This document shows positions 34,148 through 42,411 of a DNA stretch of 49,392 nucleotides, one piece after another. The stretch spans positions 1-49,392 of the forward strand of contig JANXYO010000118.1 of the NCBI GenBank assembly GCA_025356015.1, read 5' to 3'. Origin of the DNA: Spirochaetaceae bacterium (GTDB lineage: Bacteria > Spirochaetota > Spirochaetia > Treponematales > Rectinemataceae). The stretch's first letter is position 1, and every line of letters starts with the position of its first letter. A program made the translations under genes and the position numbers. The notes beneath the pieces were generated by a model. It was not told the DNA's origin. It saw nothing but the letters and a program-made list of their open reading frames with translations, and did no database searches.

Positions 34148-35985
34148 ACGCGAAGGGAATCCTGATCGTCGAGGACGAGAGCATCGTCGCCCTCGACATG
34201 CGAATGCGACTCGAGTCCATGGGATACCGGGTTGTCGACGTCGTCGACACCGGAGCTCTGGCGCTCGAGCGCGCCGTGAGCGCCAAGCCCGACCTGATCC
34301 TCCTGGACATCAAGCTCAAAGGGCCACTGGACGGGATCGAGACCGCCCGGGCAATACGTGAGATAGCTCCGATCCCGGTCATCTTTGTCACGGCATTCGC
34401 TGACGAAAAGACCCTCCAGCGGGCCAAGCTCACAAGCGCCTACGGCTATATCATCAAGCCATACCACGAGCGGGAGCTGAGGGTCGCGATCGAGCTAGCC
34501 CTGTACAAGCACGAATACGAGCTCTCTGTCGTGCGTGCCAAGGAGCTGGCCGAGGAGGCAAACCGCCTCAAGGGCGAGTTCCTGGCAAACATAAGCCACG
34601 AGCTCAAGACCCCGCTCAACAGCGTGATAGGCTTCGCGCAGCTCGCTCTCGAGCGCGCCCTGGATGAGGAGCAGCGCGAGAACCTGGGCCTGGCCCTGGG
34701 CGCAGCGCATTCCCTGCGCGGCCTCATCGACTCGATCCTGCAGTTCACCAAGATGGAGGCAGGCCGTCTCGCGCCGGTCTCATTGCCCTTCTCCCTTGAC
34801 GCCCTCATCGGGGAGTGCGTGGACATCCTGGCGCTTAGCGCATCGAGGAAGGGCCTCGGCTCCAGCTTCAGGAAGGGCGCCGGGCTGCCGGACCTCGTCG
34901 TGGGCGACGAGGCCCTGCTCAAGCGCATCATCCTCAACCTCATCGACAACGCTACAAAGTTCACCGACTCGGGCAGGGTGAGGCTGGAACTGGACTTCGA
35001 CGATGGTCATGCCCCCGGCGAGGATCCGGAGGGAAGCGTGGCCATTTCGATCTCCGTCGCCGATACGGGAATCGGCATGCCGGCGGACAAGATAGAATCG
35101 GCCTTCGAGCGTTTCACCCAGCTCGACGGCTCGACCACGCGCAAGATCGGGGGCACGGGGCTCGGGCTTGCGATTGTCCGCAAGAGCCTCGAGAGCATCG
35201 GCGGGAGGATTGTCGTGGACAGTTCCCCTGGCCGGGGGACAAGGATAAGGGCATGCCTGAGCCTGGCCCTGCCCGAGGCTGGAAGGCCGGAGCTCCGGCC
35301 TCGCTTTCTCGAGGCGAAGACCCTCGTGATCACCGGATTCGCAGACGAGGAAGCGGGGGATGTGGCAGAGCTCGCTTCCTCCCTCGGGGCTAGCTGTCTG
35401 CGTGCCAGGGATCTCGGCGAGGCCGTTGGCGTCCCAGGATCTCCGCTTGTCATCTGTGACGAAGGGGCCCTAGCCCTTGGCGGCGAGACGGAAGATGAGA
35501 CGAGGGCTCAGGGATTGCCAGGCGGGCTTGAGCACCGCCTTATCGTGGCATTCCGTTTTGGCAGCCATTGCAGGGCCAGGCTGGGTTTCCCCGAGGCTGT
35601 TTCCTTCACAAGCCTGCCGCTCAGGGCCGACCGCCTCGCAGCCTCGGTCCTGTCCCTGAGCCAGCCCCAGTCGGCGACTCCACCCCCTGCCAGGGGTCGG
35701 CAGGCCGGCCGCGATCTGGAGAAGGGGCTTGAAGGCCTTCTGCTGGATTTCGCCCTGGTTCTCGAGACAGCCGGCAGGACAGGCAGCGCCCACGAGGCGG
35801 AGTTGATGGCCAAGGAGCTGAGCCAGGTTTTCGCGAGGGAGGGATTCGGGGAAGGCGAGCGCCTTGCCTTCTCGGCCCTGCTCGCGGCGAGGAAGGGAGA
35901 GGCCAAGGGTCTTGGCCTATTCGCGGCGCGGGCCCGGGAACTCGCTGCCGGCCCGGGCCCGCGGCCTTCAGGCTTGAGAACATGA
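34144..35985 (+). CDS. receiver-histidine kinase with degenerate C-terminal receiver
   Basis: 613 residues. An N-terminal receiver (VEDESIVALDMRMRLESMGY, Asp in ILLDIKLKGPLDG, Lys in YIIKPYHE) leads to a short coil, HisKA with His in ANISHELKTPLNSVIGF, and HATPase (NLIDNATKFTDSGR, DTGIGMP, GGTGLGLAIV). Residues ~390-500 fold-match a second receiver, with an Asp in VICDEG but no conserved Lys/Thr, so it looks inactive. A helical tail of ~100 residues follows. Its start overlaps cheW by four bases, tying it to the chemotaxis operon. The signal it senses is unknown; no sensor domain other than the receiver is visible. Confidence 0.88.
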   Translation: MNAKGILIVEDESIVALDMRMRLESMGYRVVDVVDTGALALERAVSAKPDLILLDIKLKGPLDGIETARAIREIAPIPVIFVTAFADEKTLQRAKLTSAYGYIIKPYHERELRVAIELALYKHEYELSVVRAKELAEEANRLKGEFLANISHELKTPLNSVIGFAQLALERALDEEQRENLGLALGAAHSLRGLIDSILQFTKMEAGRLAPVSLPFSLDALIGECVDILALSASRKGLGSSFRKGAGLPDLVVGDEALLKRIILNLIDNATKFTDSGRVRLELDFDDGHAPGEDPEGSVAISISVADTGIGMPADKIESAFERFTQLDGSTTRKIGGTGLGLAIVRKSLESIGGRIVVDSSPGRGTRIRACLSLALPEAGRPELRPRFLEAKTLVITGFADEEAGDVAELASSLGASCLRARDLGEAVGVPGSPLVICDEGALALGGETEDETRAQGLPGGLEHRLIVAFRFGSHCRARLGFPEAVSFTSLPLRADRLAASVLSLSQPQSATPPPARGRQAGRDLEKGLEGLLLDFALVLETAGRTGSAHEAELMAKELSQVFAREGFGEGERLAFSALLAARKGEAKGLGLFAARARELAAGPGPRPSGLRT

Positions 35986-35999
35986 GGATCGGAGGAATG

Positions 36000-36407
36000 A
36001 TGCGAGTGCTCGTGGTCGAAGACGATTTCGGAAGCCGCAGGATGATGCAGAAACTCCTCGGGCCCTACGGCGACATAGACCTCGTCGTCGACGGGGAGGA
36101 GGCGGTCAAGGCCTTCCGGATGGCCTGGGAGGAAAAGAAGCCCTACGTCGTGGTATTCATGGACATCATGATGCCCAAGATGGACGGACACGAGGCGCTC
36201 AAGCGGATCCGCGAAATGGAACGCGAGCTCGGCGTGAAGCCGGCGAACGAAGCCAAGGTCATCATGACCTCGGTCCTCGATGACCCCAAGAACGTGATCG
36301 AAGCCTACTACGAGGGCGCGGCGACCAGCTATCTGCTCAAGCCGATCGACAGGGACAAGCTGGCCTTCGAGCTTTCGCGGCTCGGCCTCGTTGCCAGAAA
36401 GGACTAA
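36000..36407 (+). CDS. single-domain response regulator (CheY-like)
   Basis: 135 residues: MRVLVVEDDFGSRRMMQKLL, Asp in VVFMDIMMPKMDG, IMTSVLDD, and Lys in SYLLKPIDRD. No output domain, so it acts by protein contact, perhaps as a phosphate carrier or sink between the two kinases that flank it. GGAGG at 35991-35995 supports ATG 36000 (or 35997); ATG 35982, which overlaps the previous stop by four bases, is the alternative and adds six residues. Confidence 0.88.
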   Translation: MRVLVVEDDFGSRRMMQKLLGPYGDIDLVVDGEEAVKAFRMAWEEKKPYVVVFMDIMMPKMDGHEALKRIREMERELGVKPANEAKVIMTSVLDDPKNVIEAYYEGAATSYLLKPIDRDKLAFELSRLGLVARKD

Positions 36408-36413
36408 GGGACA

Positions 36414-38318
36414 GTGCCCGGCATAGCCGTCGTCGAAGACGAGTCCATCGTCGCGCTCGATATCAGGAACTTCCTCGAGCGAAGCGGCTATTCCGTCGCC
36501 GGAGTCTACGCATCTGGCGACGACCTCCTGGCCAACTGCCAGGTGATAGAACCCGACCTTGTCCTCATGGACATAAAGATCAAGGGCAGCCTCGACGGGC
36601 TCGAGACCGCGAGGATCGTGTATGAGCGTCACAAGGTGCCAGTGGTCCTGCTCACCGCCTATGCCGACGACGAGACGGTCGCGAAGGCTAAGATCACCCA
36701 TCCTTTCGGATACATACTCAAGCCCTTCGAGGAACGCGAGCTCAGGACGGCCATCGAGATAGCGCTGTATCGCTCGAGCATGGAAAAGAAGCTGCGGGAG
36801 AGCGAGGAACGATACCGGCGGCTCTTCACCGAGGGAATATCGGAAAACTTCCTCGCAGATGGAAAGGGACGGATCACCGAGGCGAATCCTGCCTTCAAGC
36901 GGCTCATGGGGATAGGGGGTGAAGAGGAGCTTCCCCTGCTTGAATCCCTTTTCCCCGACATGCTCTCCTGGGAGTCCTTTCGCGAGGGCCTCATCGGGGC
37001 GCGCCGGCTCGAGCTTTGGGAGCTTTCCCTCCTTGGCCGGGGCGGACGCGAGGTGCATGTCCTCGCGAACGCCGTCGCCCTGTTCGACCCCCAAGGCGCT
37101 TTCACGGGCATCCAGGGCGAACTCACCGATACGACCGAAAGGCGAAAACTCGAGGAGCGCCTTCTCCAGGCCCAGAAGATGGAGTCGATCGGACGTCTCG
37201 CAGGCGGAGTCGCCCATGACTTCAACAACATCCTCACCGCTGTGCTGGGCTACGCCAACCTCCTCACCGACGAGATCGGGGACAGCAGGGAGGCCAGGGA
37301 CGACGTGGAGGGCATCCGCAATGCCGCCGCGCGAGCGGCCAACCTTACACGCCAGCTCCTCGCCTTTTCCAGGCGCCAGCCCTTCACCCCGAAGACCTTC
37401 GATCTCAACACCCTCATCCAGGATGCGGAGCGCCTGCTCAGGCGGCTCCTCACCGAGGAGGTATCCTTAAGCCTCGAGCTCAAGGCCTCATCGCCCTGGA
37501 TAGTCGCCGATCCAGTGCAGATCGAACAGATACTCCTCAATCTGGCCGTCAACGCTAAGGACTCGATGCCGAAGGGCGGAGACATCTCCATAGGGACCAG
37601 GAACGAGATCCTGGAGGCGCCGAAGGCCGTGGGGCCCGATACCCTGGCCCCGGGCAGCTACACACTGATCGAGGTGAGGGACGGCGGCGAGGGCATCCCC
37701 CCCGAAATCCAGGACAAGATCTTCGAGCCCTTCTTTACCACCAAACCCAAGGACAGGGGAACCGGACTTGGCCTGTCGATGGTATACGGCATCGCGAAGC
37801 AGAGCGGAGGGGCCGTCGGATTCACCTGTTTCGAGGAGGGAGGAACCCTGTTCTCCGTGTGGCTGCCACAGGCCCTTGAAAAGCCCGAGCTGATCGGCGT
37901 TCCCCAGGAGCCACCAGAGGGAGCGGACGCGGCTGCGTCCACGATCCTCTTCGTGGACGACGACGAGGCATTGCGCAGCCTTGCCTCCCGGCTCCTTGTC
38001 AAGCGCGGACACCTGGTCCTCGCGGCGGCCAACGCCGGAGAGGCCCTCCTCATCGCCGAGAGCTATGGAAGGCCGATCGATCTCCTGGTGACGGACACCG
38101 TCATGCCCTTCATGGATGGCTATACCCTCGCCAAGCGCCTCGAGACGATCCTGCCCGGCATCGGGGTCCTTTTCGTCTCGGGCCATCCCGAAAGGGCGGC
38201 GGATCCCGAAGCGAGCGGCCGCTTCCTACCAAAACCCTTCACCGAGAACGAGCTGTCGCGGGCCGTCTCCGAGGCCCTCTTGCGGATCGGGCCCAGGATC
38301 GAGGCCGAGTCTCCCTAA
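36414..38318 (+). CDS. hybrid sensor kinase (REC-PAS-HisKA-HATPase-REC)
   Basis: 634 residues. An N-terminal receiver (VVEDESIVALDIRNFLERSG, Asp in LVLMDIKIKGSLDG, Lys in YILKPFEE) closely resembles that of the kinase two genes upstream, suggesting duplication. A PAS domain follows (SEERYRRLFTEGISENFLAD), then HisKA with His in GGVAHDFNNILTAVLGY, HATPase (NLAVNAKDSMPKGG, GTGLGLSMVYGI) and a C-terminal receiver (ILFVDDDEALRSLASRLL, Asp in LLVTDTVMPFMDG, Lys in FLPKPF). The signal is unknown. Start GTG 36414, six bases after the previous stop. It is the last gene of the che-linked operon. Confidence 0.9.
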   Translation: MPGIAVVEDESIVALDIRNFLERSGYSVAGVYASGDDLLANCQVIEPDLVLMDIKIKGSLDGLETARIVYERHKVPVVLLTAYADDETVAKAKITHPFGYILKPFEERELRTAIEIALYRSSMEKKLRESEERYRRLFTEGISENFLADGKGRITEANPAFKRLMGIGGEEELPLLESLFPDMLSWESFREGLIGARRLELWELSLLGRGGREVHVLANAVALFDPQGAFTGIQGELTDTTERRKLEERLLQAQKMESIGRLAGGVAHDFNNILTAVLGYANLLTDEIGDSREARDDVEGIRNAAARAANLTRQLLAFSRRQPFTPKTFDLNTLIQDAERLLRRLLTEEVSLSLELKASSPWIVADPVQIEQILLNLAVNAKDSMPKGGDISIGTRNEILEAPKAVGPDTLAPGSYTLIEVRDGGEGIPPEIQDKIFEPFFTTKPKDRGTGLGLSMVYGIAKQSGGAVGFTCFEEGGTLFSVWLPQALEKPELIGVPQEPPEGADAAASTILFVDDDEALRSLASRLLVKRGHLVLAAANAGEALLIAESYGRPIDLLVTDTVMPFMDGYTLAKRLETILPGIGVLFVSGHPERAADPEASGRFLPKPFTENELSRAVSEALLRIGPRIEAESP

Positions 38319-38352
38319 GGGGCTCTGTCCCTCTGGCTCTCTCTCTGGGCTT

Positions 38353-39072
38353 TTAGGCCCTGCCGAGCACAAGGCGGTACAGGCGGGATTCGGCTTCCAT
38401 GGTGGCAGCCGAGCCAAAGGCGCGTTCCTCGCGCGGGACGGTCACTGGAAAATCGGCCACGACGGCCGCAGGCCGCTTCGACAGGACGACCACCCGATCC
38501 CCGAGATACACGGCCTCTTCGACGTCATGGGTGACGAGCACGACAGTCCTTCTCTCCTCCTTCCAGAGCCCGATGAAGACATCCATGAGCTCGAGCTTGG
38601 TGGCGAGATCGACGGCCTGGAATGCCTCGTCGAGGAGGAGTATCTCTGAAGGAAAGGCGAAGGCCCTGGCAAGTGAGAGGCGTTGGCGCATTCCGCCCGA
38701 GAGCTCCGCGGGCTTCTTCATGGCGGCATCGGCGAGACCGGCGGAGGCCAGGAATCGGTCGACACGGATCAGGGCCTCGTCTCGGGGCAGGGCGCCCTCA
38801 AGCGCGAAGCATGCGTTCTCCCTCGCGCTGAGCCAGGGCAGGAGACGGGGTTCCTGGAAGGCATAGGAGAAGCGGACCCCCTCGAAGCCGAGCCTGTCTC
38901 CCGAGTCCGGCGGCTTGAGCCCTGCTATCAGATTGAGCAGTGTCGATTTTCCGCAGCCTGAAGGGCCAAGGACAACGCTTATCGACTCGGGGGAAAAACC
39001 GAGGGAGAGGCCATCGAGAACCTCCTCCCCGCCATAGGAGGCGCGGACCTCACGCAGCTCGTAGGCCATCAT
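38353..39072 (-). CDS. ABC transporter ATP-binding protein (NitT/TauT/SsuB type)
   Basis: 239 residues. Walker A LGPSGCGKST, Q-loop FQEPRLLPW, signature LSGGMRQRLSLARA, Walker B ILLLDEAF (DEPF in most), and H-loop VTHDVEEAVYLGDR. The LLPW/VEEAVYL pattern is typical of importers for nitrate, taurine, sulfonates or thiamine precursors. It is the last gene of a three-gene importer operon, overlapping the permease by 23 bases, with AGGGGA before the ATG. Convergent with the hybrid kinase 34 bases away; no clear terminator between them. Confidence 0.92.
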   Translation of the reverse strand: MMAYELREVRASYGGEEVLDGLSLGFSPESISVVLGPSGCGKSTLLNLIAGLKPPDSGDRLGFEGVRFSYAFQEPRLLPWLSARENACFALEGALPRDEALIRVDRFLASAGLADAAMKKPAELSGGMRQRLSLARAFAFPSEILLLDEAFQAVDLATKLELMDVFIGLWKEERRTVVLVTHDVEEAVYLGDRVVVLSKRPAAVVADFPVTVPREERAFGSAATMEAESRLYRLVLGRA

Positions 39073-39877
39073 GTCCCCTTCTCTTGATCAGCAGACCGAA
39101 AATCCACTCCGTGAGCCCGCACAGGAGAACCGAAGCCGCTGCCCAGGCAAAGACGCTGCCGGTCTCGAGCATGACCCTCGCGTCCTGCATCCCGGTGCCC
39201 AGGGCGCGCAGGGGCTGGCTCAGGACCTCACCCGCGACAACGACCTTCCAGGACAGACCAAGGGCGCTCCTCGCCCCTGCCATTAAATGGGGAGCGGCCG
39301 AGGGAAGCCTGAGCTTCCAGAACACGGCCCTAGGTGGAACCCTGAACAGCCTCGCCATCTCGAGCAGGCGTGGATCAGATGCCCTTGCCCCCTCGGATGC
39401 GCTCGAGACCATGACCGGAAAGGCCATGAGGAAGGCCGAGAAGATGGGCACAAAGCCCGAGGGGAACCAGATGAGGGCAAGGAGGATGAGGGCCAGGACC
39501 GGAGTCGCCCTGATCACGGTGAGAAGCGGGGCCAGGGCCGCGGCAGCGAGGGGCCATGCCCCGGCGACCAGGCCTAGACCCGTTCCCGCGAGGGCGGAAA
39601 GCCCGAAGGCCGCCATGCCCCGAAGGAAGGTCGCGACCAGTGCCTCGAGGAAATGCGTTGTCGGATAGAGGTCCACCGCGAGACCAAGGACACGTTCCGG
39701 TGAGGGGAGGACGATTTCCCTGCCTATCGCCTGGGCCGCGAGTTTCCAGATCAGGATGAGGAGGATGGCGCTCGCGGCGCCCGTCAGGACGTGGCTGCTG
39801 TTTCTGAGCCTGGTCCCTGACCCTCCTCTGGCCCCAGGCTCAGACCCTCTAATTGAGTGACGCGTAGAAGGTCCCAT
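39050..39877 (-). CDS. ABC transporter permease (NitT/TauT/SsuC type)
   Basis: 276 residues with about six membrane helices and the EAA-type loop ASDPRLLEMARLFRVPPRAVFWKLRLPSA, typical of binding-protein-dependent permeases. ATG 39877 is chosen because GGGGGAA lies eight to nine bases upstream; a longer in-frame start (39928) would overlap the binding-protein gene by 80 bases instead of 29. The first ~25 residues are polar and weakly conserved. Confidence 0.88.
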   Translation of the reverse strand: MGPSTRHSIRGSEPGARGGSGTRLRNSSHVLTGAASAILLILIWKLAAQAIGREIVLPSPERVLGLAVDLYPTTHFLEALVATFLRGMAAFGLSALAGTGLGLVAGAWPLAAAALAPLLTVIRATPVLALILLALIWFPSGFVPIFSAFLMAFPVMVSSASEGARASDPRLLEMARLFRVPPRAVFWKLRLPSAAPHLMAGARSALGLSWKVVVAGEVLSQPLRALGTGMQDARVMLETGSVFAWAAASVLLCGLTEWIFGLLIKRRGHDGLRAA

Positions 39878-40817
39878 CGGGCAATTTCCCCCCGATGGAG
39901 GCAGGGCTGGTCTCGAGGAAGACGCCAAGAAGGGCTTCGATACCTGGCCGCGCCTCGGGTGCTGGGAGATAGATGTAGTTGGTCCTCGGTATCGCCAGCT
40001 CTGCCATGGCCGCCTTCAGTCCTAGGTCATGTCTCTCGACAAGGAGGCCTGCCGCCTTCGGATTGGCCACCACCCAGGCGAGCGACGATTTGGCCGCTGC
40101 GAGGATTGCGGCAACCGCGGCCGGCCTTTCGCGGACGAGTCTCGAGCTCGTCACGAGGGCTGTCATGGGGTAGCTCTCCTGGCCCGTCGACTTGTTCCAG
40201 AGTCTGCCCAGGTCGAAGGGTGCCTTCAGCTTGGGGTTCGAGGCGAGGGCGAGGGTGGCAAAGGGCTCGGGAAGCACAGCGCAGCTGATCTTTCCGGAGG
40301 CAAGGGCGGCTGCGGCCTCTGGATAGGGCAGGGCGTAGGAAAGATGGAGGTCACGGTCGGGATCCAGCCCCGCGGCCTTGAGGAGGTGCCGGAGAAGAAA
40401 GTCGGGGGTCGCCCCCTGGCCGGCGACTGCGACCTCCTTGCCCCTCAGATCGGCCAGTCCTGCTATCGAGGGATCCGAGGTGAGGAAGGAAACCATGCCG
40501 TTGCCGATTATCGCGACGAGGCGTATGCCGATGCCGGCGCTGTAGAGTTTGGCGGCCATGTTGACAGGGAGGACTGCCACGTCATATTCCCCCGAGATCA
40601 CCTTGGCTGCCATCAGGTCGGCGCTGCCCACGGCCAAGGGCTGAAGGCTCAGGCCCTCGGGGAGGGTCGGCGGGCTTTCGAAAAGGCGGACGAGGCCGAT
40701 GCCCGAGGGACCCTTGAGGGCCCCAAGGACCAGGGTTCCTGTCTGCGCCGATGCGTTCACCGCCAGGACGGCGGTGGCGAGAAGGGCGATCAGCTTTGCG
40801 GTCGAATCGCGTTTCAT
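39849..40817 (-). CDS. ABC transporter substrate-binding protein (SsuA/THI5/NMT1-like)
   Basis: 322 residues with a cleavable signal peptide (KLIALLATAVLAVNASAQT), so periplasmic. The two-lobe fold is seen in VGSADLMAAKVISGEYDVAV, LADLRGKEVAVAGQGATPDF and ISCAVLPEPFATLAL. It delivers a small anion or thiamine-precursor-like ligand; the ligand cannot be told. First gene of the importer operon, with GGAGAGACC before the ATG. Its upstream region (40818-40899) is AT-rich and shared with the divergent mcsAB gene. Confidence 0.9.
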   Translation of the reverse strand: MKRDSTAKLIALLATAVLAVNASAQTGTLVLGALKGPSGIGLVRLFESPPTLPEGLSLQPLAVGSADLMAAKVISGEYDVAVLPVNMAAKLYSAGIGIRLVAIIGNGMVSFLTSDPSIAGLADLRGKEVAVAGQGATPDFLLRHLLKAAGLDPDRDLHLSYALPYPEAAAALASGKISCAVLPEPFATLALASNPKLKAPFDLGRLWNKSTGQESYPMTALVTSSRLVRERPAAVAAILAAAKSSLAWVVANPKAAGLLVERHDLGLKAAMAELAIPRTNYIYLPAPEARPGIEALLGVFLETSPASIGGKLPDGTFYASLN

Positions 40818-40886
40818 CCTTTGGTCTCTCCTTTTCCTTCGCGAGGGAATATATACGCAACGCTATACTTTTTCCATGCCTTGAAC

Positions 40887-40892
40887 TATAGT
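40887..40892 (+). promoter_or_regulatory. candidate -10 box for mcsAB-clpC
   Basis: TATAGT ends seven bases before GTG 40900. No good -35 is visible at the expected distance, and no CtsR- or CIRCE-type operator is seen. CTATA (40863-40867) and TATAG (40887-40891) form an inverted repeat across the shared divergent region. Confidence 0.4.
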
Positions 40893-40899
40893 CCTCTGC

Positions 40900-42411
40900 G
40901 TGACCTGCGCGCAGTGCGGCGAGCGGCCGGCCGCCATCTTCATACGGCGGAGGGTCTCTGGCTCGGGACCTCCAGGGGCGGCGCCCTTGTCCACCGATGG
41001 CAGCCCCGACCTCGCGTTGTGCGAAATCTGCGCCCGCTCGCGCGGCATCACGGCCGGAAAGGGCCGCCTCGACATCGGCATCGAGGAGCTCATGGGAGCG
41101 GCGTCGGCGGCGCAGGATGGCCACGAGCCCGGCATGCCAACGGCCTGCCCTTCCTGCGGCTCCACGCTCTCGATGCTCAGGCGCGAGGGCAGGCTCGGCT
41201 GCCCTTCCTGCCTCGATGCCTTCCACCCCTTTGTCGAGCGCATCCTTGGCAGCTCTCCCCGTGGCTTCTCCGAAGCGCTTGAACGCCCGAGCCGCCTGCT
41301 CTTCCCCTCGCACTCACGCGAGGCCTCGCCCTCGGCCTTCCCCTTTTTCGCCTCCGGCCGCGGCCCGGAAGACGACGTGGTCCTTTCCACCACGGTGCGC
41401 CTCTTCCGCAACATCTCAGGCCTGCCCTTCCCGGGCGGGGCCCGGGGACAGGTGGCGCCCTCCCGCGACATGGTGGCCTCGGCCCTGGACTTGATGCCCG
41501 GAATGAGGCGCTGGGACATGGCCGATCTGGACCATGCCATGCGCCGATCCCTGTCGGAGCGGGGCTTCATGCCCCGCTCATACGCCGCCGACCCCGAGTC
41601 CCTCCTCGCGGCAGGCTTTGATCTGCCGGCCTATCTTCTTGCGGACGAAGGCGACCATCTGCGTATCTGCGCCAGATATCCGGGCCTTGCCCCCGAGGCC
41701 GCGGCCGGCTGCGCCCAGGGCCTTGCGCAGGAGCTCGCCTCAGGGGGATTCCCATTCCTCAGCGACGCACGCGTCGGCTGGGTATGCTCCCGGCTGGAGG
41801 ACTGCGGTCCGGGCATGTCGGTTTCGGCCAGCCTCCACCTGCCTGCCCTCGCACTTACCGGCCTCCACGACCGCTTCCTCCGCAGTATCTTGAGAGAAGG
41901 CATAGTCGTGCGCGGCAGCTATGCCGAGGGTGAAAGCTCAGCGGGCTCGGTGTATGAGGCCGTCGTCACAGGCGCCGCGCGTCTCGACACCGCCGGCATG
42001 CTCTCGGAACTCCATGGCATCGCCTTGCAGGCGGCAGAAGCCGAACGCAGGGCCCGTCAGGAACTGGCGGCCAAGGCCAGGTCTGAGCTGCTGGACACCG
42101 TCGGACGGGCCTATGGCCTCGCCCTCCACGCCAGACGCCTTGCTCCCGGCGAGGGAGCCTCTCACGCCTCGACCCTGAGGCTCGCCGCCCTCCTCGGCCT
42201 GGTGGCGCAAGCTGGCGAAAATGAAGATGGGGCCCATTACCTGGGCCTCGCCGGCCGTCTGGGCAGGCTCCTGGATTGCATGGGGCCTGGAACTATCGCG
42301 GTGTTGTCGGGCCTAGCCGACCAGGAAAGCGGGCCCAAGGATGAGGAACTTCGGTCAAGAGCGCTCCGCTCGGCCCTGAAAGGCGCTATGTTAGTAGGGG
42401 GAGGAGATTGA
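40900..42411 (+). CDS. McsA-McsB fusion: double zinc finger plus guanido-kinase-like domain lacking catalytic residues
   Basis: 503 residues. Residues 1-115 match McsA: CAQCGERPA with CEIC (Cys 3, 6, 41, 44) and CPSC twice (83, 86, 101, 104), two CxxC-CxxC zinc sites. The McsA UVR motif is missing. Residues ~158-480 match McsB, the ATP:guanido phosphotransferase fold that marks proteins with phospho-arginine for ClpCP: VVLSTTVRLFRNISGLPFP, DEGDHLRICARYPG, RVGWVCS, SLHLPALALTGL, VVRGSYAEG. Against active McsB, several key residues are replaced: Thr165 for the ATP-binding Arg, Gly251 for the catalytic Glu of NEEDH, Arg298 for the Cys of CPTN, and Ser307 for an Arg. Glu343 is kept. A pseudokinase adaptor is likely. 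Start GTG 40900 has no ribosome binding site. Confidence 0.88.
   Translation: MTCAQCGERPAAIFIRRRVSGSGPPGAAPLSTDGSPDLALCEICARSRGITAGKGRLDIGIEELMGAASAAQDGHEPGMPTACPSCGSTLSMLRREGRLGCPSCLDAFHPFVERILGSSPRGFSEALERPSRLLFPSHSREASPSAFPFFASGRGPEDDVVLSTTVRLFRNISGLPFPGGARGQVAPSRDMVASALDLMPGMRRWDMADLDHAMRRSLSERGFMPRSYAADPESLLAAGFDLPAYLLADEGDHLRICARYPGLAPEAAAGCAQGLAQELASGGFPFLSDARVGWVCSRLEDCGPGMSVSASLHLPALALTGLHDRFLRSILREGIVVRGSYAEGESSAGSVYEAVVTGAARLDTAGMLSELHGIALQAAEAERRARQELAAKARSELLDTVGRAYGLALHARRLAPGEGASHASTLRLAALLGLVAQAGENEDGAHYLGLAGRLGRLLDCMGPGTIAVLSGLADQESGPKDEELRSRALRSALKGAMLVGGGD

Noticed and set aside
35508-37217. A 569-codon open frame antisense to the two kinase genes
   Set aside because: It is a by-product of G/C-rich third codon positions; the plus strand encodes clear receiver and kinase domains in both genes it covers, and the antisense product matches nothing recognisable.
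40818-40899. CtsR or CIRCE operator upstream of the mcsAB-clpC operon
   Set aside because: No GGTCAAA-type direct repeat or CIRCE inverted repeat is present; only a short CTATA/TATAG repeat is seen.
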